A stretch of DNA of 64,000 bases from an uncultured Legionella sp. (lineage in GTDB: Bacteria; Pseudomonadota; Gammaproteobacteria; Legionellales; Legionellaceae): assembly GCA_902168255.1 (NCBI GenBank), contig CABHON010000006.1, forward strand, positions 62,001-126,000, given 5' to 3'. Shown one piece after another: positions 45,202 to 52,253 of the stretch. A program made the translations under genes and the position numbers. The first letter of the stretch is position 1; every line of letters starts with the position of its first letter. Under the pieces are notes generated by a model that searched no databases, had not been told where the DNA came from, and saw nothing but the letters and a program-made list of their open reading frames with translations.

Positions 45202-45942
45202 ATGACCGGGAAAATTCAAAAAAGTTTAGATATCTTGGACAATATAAATAAAGAAAATGCAGCGCTCATTCATGTTTTTTTGAGCAATACAGCTCATAAG
45301 ATTAAAAACTATTTAGCCGGTATTAAGATGGCTTCCTCGTTGATTGAAATGTCCCACCAGAATCCTGAATTAATGAAATTGACACAAAGCATTCGGCGTT
45401 CTGTTGATGGGTGTTCCCAAGAAATTGATATGGAATTGATCAAAATTCATATTATTACTACAGCCGCTCGCGACGTTACGTTAGAAACAAACAATCTTTC
45501 AGAAACCATCGAAACTGCTTTATTAGAATACGCCACTAATAAGGAAGAAAAGCTACTCATTCATTACCAAAAGCCAAATAAACCTTTGTTTTATACCGGA
45601 AATATGTACTTAACCAAGCATGTAATATTTAATTTGATTAAAAATGCTTTACTGGCCATACATATAGCACAAAAAGGTGAGATTTTTATCGAATGTTACC
45701 AACAAGACACCTTCACCTGTCTTGTTTTTCGCGACACCGCTTTAGGAATTCCTCGAGATAACCTGCCGAAAATTTTTGAAAAAGTAGAAATTTTTGAACC
45801 TAATTCCCCTGCTAAAACTCGATTAGGGTTAGCTTTTTGCCAATTGGTTATGCAATCTTTTTCTGGAAAAATTGAGTGTAGATCTGAACCAGGTGAATTT
45901 ACTGAGTTTGTGCTATCTTTTCCCATCCCTTTTCTTTCATGA
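45202..45942 (+). CDS. Degenerate histidine kinase paralogue without sensor domain
   Basis: This 246-residue protein aligns with the catalytic halves of HK1-3 but lacks PAS. The H box is SNTAHKIKNYLAGIKM: His-32 is kept, but the Glu after it is Lys. The N box IFNLIKNALLAI and the G1 box DTALGIPRDNLPKIF remain. The ATP-lid G2 box is AKTRLGLAF where the others have GTGLGLAF, so two glycines are lost. The tail IECRSEPGEFTEFVLSFP is nearly the same as in HK1-3. It could bind other kinases as a phosphotransfer or phosphatase partner, or as an inhibitor, or it may be decaying. It follows the hybrid kinase gene by 111 bp on the same strand. Confidence 0.82.
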   Translation: MTGKIQKSLDILDNINKENAALIHVFLSNTAHKIKNYLAGIKMASSLIEMSHQNPELMKLTQSIRRSVDGCSQEIDMELIKIHIITTAARDVTLETNNLSETIETALLEYATNKEEKLLIHYQKPNKPLFYTGNMYLTKHVIFNLIKNALLAIHIAQKGEIFIECYQQDTFTCLVFRDTALGIPRDNLPKIFEKVEIFEPNSPAKTRLGLAFCQLVMQSFSGKIECRSEPGEFTEFVLSFPIPFLS

Positions 45943-45995
45943 AGGATAAATGCTCAATATACCTCACCCAACAATATTTCTAATTTAAAGGTTTA

Positions 45996-46373
45996 CTATG
46001 ACACTCGGCAAAAATTAGGAACACAGGTGGATGATGTAGATTTCAAACTACTTGATGCTTCTTTCACTGTAGCTGTAGGCGGGTTAAATAAACCCGGTTG
46101 AGAAAATGGTCGAATGGTAACCCCTTCTTTCTGAAGAAAGCAAGGCGGCGGCAATGTTTTATTAATGGTGAACATAACAGGAGTTAAATACTGTATTTCT
46201 TCGCCTGATAAAGGTATCAGCTTTTTAATCATTTGGTGATATTTTTCACACAATCTAATTTTATCTTGGTTATATTTGGTTAAATTTTCTGACTTGTTAT
46301 TCACAATTTGCATCTCAATTAAATTTAACTCCATATCGAATGCTGATTTGGTACTTCTTACCCCCACTCTCAC
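45996..46373 (-). CDS. Hypothetical protein
   Basis: I do not recognise this 125-residue protein. Its first half is helical and charged (MELNLIEMQIVNNKSENLTKYNQDKIRLCEKYHQMIKKLI). The second half is rich in Pro, Ser and Thr (TLPPPCFLQKEGVTIRPFSQPGLFNPPTATVKEASSS). A GTG at 46373 has a GAGG ribosome site 8 bp upstream and was chosen; an ATG at 46334 has none. It converges with the degenerate kinase gene and lies 74 bp downstream of a glycosyltransferase gene on the same strand. There is no signal peptide or membrane span. Real coding status is likely but not certain. Confidence 0.5.
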   Translation of the reverse strand: MRVGVRSTKSAFDMELNLIEMQIVNNKSENLTKYNQDKIRLCEKYHQMIKKLIPLSGEEIQYLTPVMFTINKTLPPPCFLQKEGVTIRPFSQPGLFNPPTATVKEASSSLKSTSSTCVPNFCRVS

Positions 46374-46447
46374 TATAATTACCTCATGTTTAATAAAAAA
46401 GAGAACTAGTTATATAGTTTCTTATGCCACTCAGGTGATTCTACTTT

Positions 46448-47584
46448 TTATTTCTTAAGACAACATGAATTTTTGAAAATTTTTTTATAACACATCAAGA
46501 CATCATCAACCGTGATCTGGCTAATTCGACTATGAAATGCTGGTTTAGTAAAAATGATATGCGTTTTTTCATTTGATAAAGGCGCCCATGCTTTTCCTTT
46601 GCGACGCACTAAAGCAATCTGCGGCATTGATAAAGCGCTGGCTAGATGAATAACCGCTGTTTCAACAGAGAATACCCAATCAGATAACTGAATCAAAGCA
46701 GGCAATTCATAAAAATGCGTTTGTGCAGAAAAAGGCAGTACATGAATATTTTTTAATGCTTTATCTTGGGATAACTGATCTTTAATACTCAGTAACATGG
46801 GTGGTGATAAATTAAGGATATAGGTTGAATGAGGATGCAATTCATTTAAAGCAATAATTAAATCCCTTGTTTGTTCAAAAGTCCAGTCTCTTTTCTTATT
46901 AGTTGATAAATAATTAATAAAAACTGTTTTTTCATTGGCATGATGCGCTTGTTTCTCTTTTACCAACCACGCTTGCATATATTTTAGCCAATACTCAGGT
47001 ACTTCCAAATGAGGATGAATTTCTTCTTTGGTTATTTTTAAACCTAATAGTCGCTCAAAACGTTGCTGATAAAACTCAGTAATGTGTAAGCGCTTGTTAT
47101 TCATTGACGAAGAAGCAAGGAAAAATTTATTACAACGTCTAAAGGCATTAAATTTTGCAAAAAACTTTTTGTGCGGTTTAATTAATGTGCCCACAACATA
47201 AGCTGTTGATGAAATTTCTCTTGCAACCCTTGCATAATCTTCACACCATAGATCAACAGAAAATACAATAATGTCGTAATGTTCTTGCTGGGCACGGACA
47301 ATCATCTCTTTCCGTTCTTTTAGCGAAGCTGCCACGGGATAGAGATGGTTCAAAAAGGGTTCTTCCTTAAACCATTCTGTTAGTGTTTGGGAACGTCGAA
47401 GGTGCCAAGCCCCTTCTTTAGTTGAACAATTATCAAACCATAAATCAATGGCTAAATGAGGATAAACTGCTTTTAATTTTTTCAAAAACATTCGTTGATA
47501 AACATAATCTCCCATCGCCATGTGAGTCATGTACAACAATCGTTTTGCTTGAGATAACCGTTCAGGGGAAATAAGGCTTTTCAT
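46448..47584 (-). CDS. Glycosyltransferase family 9 (heptosyltransferase-like) protein
   Basis: This 378-residue protein is built like LPS heptosyltransferases. It has an N-terminal donor fold with AKRLLYMTHMAMGDYVYQRMFLKKLKAVYPHLAIDLWFDN and a middle strand KTVFINYLSTNKKRDWTFEQTRDLI. The C-terminal motif is LIQLSDWVFSVETAVIHLASALSMPQIALVRR, where family members usually have D-T-G-x-x-H; here Asp is replaced by Glu-Thr-Ala. It is only distantly similar to the GT9 protein at 12.9 kb. The sugar and acceptor are unknown. It is divergent from the integrase gene with an 84-bp gap that holds no obvious attachment site. Confidence 0.75.
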   Translation of the reverse strand: MKSLISPERLSQAKRLLYMTHMAMGDYVYQRMFLKKLKAVYPHLAIDLWFDNCSTKEGAWHLRRSQTLTEWFKEEPFLNHLYPVAASLKERKEMIVRAQQEHYDIIVFSVDLWCEDYARVAREISSTAYVVGTLIKPHKKFFAKFNAFRRCNKFFLASSSMNNKRLHITEFYQQRFERLLGLKITKEEIHPHLEVPEYWLKYMQAWLVKEKQAHHANEKTVFINYLSTNKKRDWTFEQTRDLIIALNELHPHSTYILNLSPPMLLSIKDQLSQDKALKNIHVLPFSAQTHFYELPALIQLSDWVFSVETAVIHLASALSMPQIALVRRKGKAWAPLSNEKTHIIFTKPAFHSRISQITVDDVLMCYKKIFKNSCCLKK

Positions 47585-47668
47585 AATAGCTGGATATTAT
47601 AACAGCAACCTAAACAAAGAGCATTATCTATTTTTTTATGGGAACGTTCGTGATACAGTAGAACCACT

Positions 47669-48898
47669 ATGCAACCAAAACAACCTAAACCCTTATTCGA
47701 CACACTGGATAATATATCAGAACAACATTTGCCTCATGATATTGCTTCAGCGCTAACTTTTGCCGTAGCTGATTTTGAGCGGGCTAAATGTTTTTTAACA
47801 CAATTCAATGGCAGCAAAGCCACTTTTGAATCTTATCGCCGCGAGCTAGAGCGCTTATTACAATGGGCGTGGTTTGTCGAACAAAAATCAATTACGCATC
47901 TTGATCGTTCTCACATCGACACGTATTTACAATTTTGCTTTAATCCTCCTAAAACGTGGATTGGCACCAAACGTGTCGCACGATTTATCAATAATGAGGA
48001 AGGAATACGCCAACCAAATCCTGAATGGCGATTATTTGTTGCAGCAGTGAGCAAAGCCCAAACAAAAGAAGGTATTGAGCCGGATAAAAACCAATTTCGT
48101 CCTTCTCAACAAACTATTGCTGCCCTTTTTGCTATCTTAGGCAGTTTTTACAATTATCTGCTGTATGAAAATATTATTGAGGCAAATCCTATTGCACAAA
48201 TTCGCCAAAAAAGTAAATATTTCCGTAAACAACAAAGCCAAAAACAAGTACGTCGTTTAAGTGAGTTGCAATGGAATGTAGTGTTAGAAACCGCAGAGAA
48301 AATGGCTACTGAAGATCCCAATCGCTATGAAAGAACCTTATTTATTCTTTCTGCCATGTATTTAATGTACCTTCGCATTTCCGAACTCGTCGCCACGGAG
48401 CGTTGGATGCCCATAATGGGTCATTTTTTTAAAGACAGCCAAGATAATTGGTGGTTTAAAACGGTTGGAAAAGGGAACAAAGAACGAGATATAACCGTAT
48501 CCGATGAAATGCTCAAAGCGCTAAAACGTTATCGAAAAGCATTAGGGCTTTTTCCGGAACTACCCTATTCAAATGAACAAACGCCGTTAATTACCGCCAT
48601 TAACAGCCCTCACCCTATTTCAAGCGATCGCCCTATTCGATATTTAATTCAAGAATGTTTCGATCGCGCTTCTCAGCAATTAAAAACAGAAGGATTTGAG
48701 GAAGAAGCATCTGCATTGAATGCAGCAACCGTGCATTGGCTTCGACATACTGGCATTTCGGATGACATTAATAAAAGGAAACGTCCTATTGCTCATGTGA
48801 GAGATGATGCCGGCCATAGTTCAAGTGCCATTACCGATCGTTATAATGATGCAGAAAGAATGGAACGACATGCTTCAGGTAGAAAAAAAGCCTTATGA
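47669..48898 (+). CDS. Tyrosine recombinase / phage-type integrase
   Basis: This 409-residue protein has an N-terminal SAM-like core-binding domain (ATFESYRRELERLLQWAWFVEQKSITHLDRSHIDTYLQF) and a complete catalytic domain. The first Arg is in LMYLRISEL, the Lys in VGKGNKERDITV, the H-x-x-R in VHWLRHTGISDD, the second His in DAGHSSSAITDRYND and the Tyr nucleophile in the same block. It is longer than XerC/D (about 300) owing to a linker of about 60 residues between the domains. No direct repeats that could be attL/attR were seen near it. It may mark an old integration boundary at the start of the helicase/effector-like segment, or be a resident orphan. Confidence 0.88.
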   Translation: MQPKQPKPLFDTLDNISEQHLPHDIASALTFAVADFERAKCFLTQFNGSKATFESYRRELERLLQWAWFVEQKSITHLDRSHIDTYLQFCFNPPKTWIGTKRVARFINNEEGIRQPNPEWRLFVAAVSKAQTKEGIEPDKNQFRPSQQTIAALFAILGSFYNYLLYENIIEANPIAQIRQKSKYFRKQQSQKQVRRLSELQWNVVLETAEKMATEDPNRYERTLFILSAMYLMYLRISELVATERWMPIMGHFFKDSQDNWWFKTVGKGNKERDITVSDEMLKALKRYRKALGLFPELPYSNEQTPLITAINSPHPISSDRPIRYLIQECFDRASQQLKTEGFEEEASALNAATVHWLRHTGISDDINKRKRPIAHVRDDAGHSSSAITDRYNDAERMERHASGRKKAL

Positions 48899-48922
48899 CG
48901 ACATAGTAACGTGCGCTTACCC

Positions 48923-51900
48923 TCACATACTAAGTTCTGGAAATTTGTCTTGGCTTAACTGACTCATGAAATTAGCAATATCCACTCTTCCTATACTTTC
49001 TGCCATTAACATCGAATTTTGATAAAAAAAGCCAGCAAAAAAATTACCGACAGCCTCAACACTGGATAAATAGCCCCTTTGTTTCATAAAAGTGCTAGCC
49101 ATGAGCAACTCTAGAAAAGCGTTAACCCTACTTTTTTCGTTACAGTTGAGGGTTTGGAATAATAGGCTCCATTGGACAAACCTTACTTGATCGAAAGAAA
49201 TTTGGCGAAGGTTAAAGTAGTTAAGCTCTCTGCTAAAACTATTAATGTTATTAAAAGCAGAAAGTGGCAAAAAATAAGGCAATTTGCTTTTTAATTTTGC
49301 TGAACCTACTCTCGTTAAACAAAATTGTTTATCATCAACAAATTTAACATTTGTTATATCACATTCAGCTAAATTAATATGCCCATTTATCCAGTTTGCA
49401 TCAAAATGCCTGCCGTTGTTTCTAATAATCTGCAGCTGAACTTGACGCCCTCCGGGAAGGCGCAATGGCTCCTTTAAAAAATCAAACCAGAATGGTATTT
49501 GATCCTCTTTAGCTTGCACCCATGGAGCTAACGGCGTCATACGATATTCAACCTTTAATGGAAGATTTCCGACAATTATATTTTTTGGGTTGTCTTGATT
49601 AATTTTTTCTACACAACTGTTATCCAAAGCTGGCAATTCGAGTTGTTTTATTCTTTCCAAGGATAATTGAGACAAGGAGTCAACTTCACCAATGATGGGG
49701 TGCATTCTTTCATACCATTCTTGGCAAGTATAAACCTCAAATACCACTTTCCCCGCAATACGATTCATTTTTTTTGCAAAAACTTGATTCTCGATATTGA
49801 AGAGTAAAACTGCATTCAACGTAGCATTTGTTGTTGCTAACGACCTATTTTCATGAGTGATTTGTTTAGCCAACCATTGTGATTTCTCTCTCGTAGCATC
49901 TTCACCAGTAAGTGTAACCTCATCTGCTGAAAGCTCAATGTCATCATTAAAATAGCACCTTTCAATGGCGGTCACTAAATCTTTATGAGAATCATAACAA
50001 TAAGAGTCACGTTTTTTAGTACAGAGTTGTGGCATGGTCTCGCTCAAAGAACTAGCTTCAATGGGTGACGCACAATCTGCTACTAAACGAGAGCCACCTC
50101 TTGGGATATGGATTTTTCGCAACCCAGCAACGAGTATTAATTCTGACGATGATGGGCACGCCGATGAATCACTTAACGAAAAATCGCCACGTTTGCTAGA
50201 AAATTTTTCGGTACTACTATATTCTCTAGCTTCGGCAACGCATGTTGCCATACCTGAAATCATGGCTTTTAATAAGGATTGTTCGTCAAAATCTCTATCT
50301 GAAGCATAATTAAAATTACCAAACCTCATGTTAGATGATTTTAAGCTATCCTCTATTTGTAAAATTGTGTCATCCATTAAACCAATACTTTTAAAATTAA
50401 TTCCTCTAGAGATGCACCACGTCCTCATGTGTTGTTCTTCTGTCTTGAACGATCTTGCTGCTTTCTTGTATGCGCGATAACCACGCACAATCGCAGCAAA
50501 ATCATTTCCTGTTTCACCTGTCCATGCCATTTTTATTCTTCCTTTGACCCAAAGTGCGCCCTGCTGGCGCTCTGGAAAGTTTGGGTGATTAGTTTCCACC
50601 TTAAATTGATTTCCTTGCTTTTTAACCCATGTCGGCAGGGTATTTCCTACGCAATACTCAGAGAAAAAATTTTTTATTTCCTCCTTAGCTAAAAAAATCT
50701 TGTCATCTCTTTTCCCACGATGAAAAAAACCCTCAGCTTCAAGTCCAGCGGTCACTATCATGGCCTCTGGCAATACACCAAGTTTATTTGCAGTTATTAG
50801 AATCATGCCGTACTCAGGATCAATGGGTATTTGCATTAACAATTTTCCATTTTCTGTTAATGTTTCTTGTTGTGTAACGGCACCAATTAATTTAAGTTGG
50901 GTTAATGCAAACGAAATCTTCTCACCAGACGGTTTATCAATAAATGCGAAATGATGAACAGAAAGTCCTGCACCAATAATTTGTAGCACAACATGTGTAA
51001 TTGGTTCTCTTAAAATAGCAGGCTGAGGGTAAGCCACTAATTGCTCATATTCATCATTAAATGATACAGGGATATAAAACCCACTGGTAATACGTCCTGC
51101 GCGACCTTTTGCTTGGTCTGCTTCAGCTTTAGAAACCAGCACTTTATCAAGACAAGCGACTCCTTTATCATTAGTTATAAGGCGCTTTATTTGCAATGAA
51201 TCAATAACCCCCACACAACCAGGCACAGTCACTGAGGCTCTTAATAATTCTGTACAGCAAATGAAACGGAGTGTATTTGCAGGAACCTGAGTTTGAACAT
51301 GGCTTTGTTCTTCTTGAGAACTGCCACCATGACAGGATAAAACCTCTATATTTTTTGTATTATCTGTTCCATACAAGCTGGAAACTTCATCTAAAAGCGC
51401 TTGTCGCGCAATGTTAATATCTTCTTTGCCAGGAAGCAAAACTAATACGGTTCCTCTTTCCACAACTTTCTGCTTATTAGTATCATCTGTAACAGAAAGG
51501 CTTCCATTTTGAAAATCATGCAACACATCTTTTGCCGCACGTATTGCGCCTTCTGTGTGATGCTCACCACGTTGCAGATAAGAAACTTTAGTCGAGACTG
51601 GAAAGCAACGCCCTGTTACAGAGATAACAGGCGCATTATCAAAAAACTCTGAAAATTTGTTAGTATCAATCGTCGCTGAAGTGATAAGCACTTTTGTGTT
51701 AGGGCTATTCGGTAACTTTTCTTTAATTAGCCCCAGCAACAAATCGATTGCCACAGAACGCTCATGCGCCTCATCAATAATAATTAAACCATCTGGTAAT
51801 TTCTTCTGGTTATTAATCCGGTTAATTAGCGACTGGTCGACCACAAGCTCTAAGCGCGTATCTCTAGAAATCCGCGGTTTTTCACCAAACAGTCGCCAAC

Positions 51901-52195
51901 CCACTAATTTTCCTGGTTGAGTCCCTAACTCTGCTGCAACTCGCTCTCCTATCCACCGACAAGCATTTCTCCGTGGTTGTGTCATGGTAATTTTTAGTTG
52001 GTCATCAGATAGTAAGGCTGCTTGAGGGATACGCGTTGTTTTACCGGCACCAGTTCCTGCCTCACAAATCACCAAGTCATGCTTTTCAAGAACAGACAAA
52101 ATATCGTCGAGATTTCTATCAATAGGTAATTGAGTACGTGTTCTATTGTCAGGCCACAAAAAAGAGGGGGTAACTACGGTATCACCTTTCAACAT
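48923..52195 (-). CDS. DEAH-box ATP-dependent helicase (HrpA/HrpB-like) with long C-terminal region
   Basis: This 1090-residue protein starts with a DExH helicase core: ICEAGTGAGKTTRIPQAAL (Walker A, about 65), TQPRRNACRWIGERV (Ia), IIIDEAHERSVAIDL (DEAH, Walker B) and LITSATIDTNKFSEFF (III). Motif VI is close to AKGRAGRITSGFYIPVSF. A winged-helix/ratchet region follows (EPITHVVLQIIGAGLSVHHFAFIDKP). The last 550 residues differ from standard HrpA/HrpB and have no motif I know. HrpB has about 810 residues and HrpA about 1300, so this is a distinct architecture. It lies 58 bp after the 945-residue protein gene on the same strand. The RNA target is unknown. Confidence 0.85.
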   Translation of the reverse strand: MLKGDTVVTPSFLWPDNRTRTQLPIDRNLDDILSVLEKHDLVICEAGTGAGKTTRIPQAALLSDDQLKITMTQPRRNACRWIGERVAAELGTQPGKLVGWRLFGEKPRISRDTRLELVVDQSLINRINNQKKLPDGLIIIDEAHERSVAIDLLLGLIKEKLPNSPNTKVLITSATIDTNKFSEFFDNAPVISVTGRCFPVSTKVSYLQRGEHHTEGAIRAAKDVLHDFQNGSLSVTDDTNKQKVVERGTVLVLLPGKEDINIARQALLDEVSSLYGTDNTKNIEVLSCHGGSSQEEQSHVQTQVPANTLRFICCTELLRASVTVPGCVGVIDSLQIKRLITNDKGVACLDKVLVSKAEADQAKGRAGRITSGFYIPVSFNDEYEQLVAYPQPAILREPITHVVLQIIGAGLSVHHFAFIDKPSGEKISFALTQLKLIGAVTQQETLTENGKLLMQIPIDPEYGMILITANKLGVLPEAMIVTAGLEAEGFFHRGKRDDKIFLAKEEIKNFFSEYCVGNTLPTWVKKQGNQFKVETNHPNFPERQQGALWVKGRIKMAWTGETGNDFAAIVRGYRAYKKAARSFKTEEQHMRTWCISRGINFKSIGLMDDTILQIEDSLKSSNMRFGNFNYASDRDFDEQSLLKAMISGMATCVAEAREYSSTEKFSSKRGDFSLSDSSACPSSSELILVAGLRKIHIPRGGSRLVADCASPIEASSLSETMPQLCTKKRDSYCYDSHKDLVTAIERCYFNDDIELSADEVTLTGEDATREKSQWLAKQITHENRSLATTNATLNAVLLFNIENQVFAKKMNRIAGKVVFEVYTCQEWYERMHPIIGEVDSLSQLSLERIKQLELPALDNSCVEKINQDNPKNIIVGNLPLKVEYRMTPLAPWVQAKEDQIPFWFDFLKEPLRLPGGRQVQLQIIRNNGRHFDANWINGHINLAECDITNVKFVDDKQFCLTRVGSAKLKSKLPYFLPLSAFNNINSFSRELNYFNLRQISFDQVRFVQWSLLFQTLNCNEKSRVNAFLELLMASTFMKQRGYLSSVEAVGNFFAGFFYQNSMLMAESIGRVDIANFMSQLSQDKFPELSM

Positions 52196-52253
52196 TGCCT
52201 GGCTCCCTTATTTGTAAGATGAATGTTCGGATGGATATTGGGTTCAGAAACTT

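Noticed and set aside
47585-47668. Attachment site next to the integrase gene
   Set aside because: No tRNA gene and no direct repeat with another part of the window could be found, so no island boundary is claimed.
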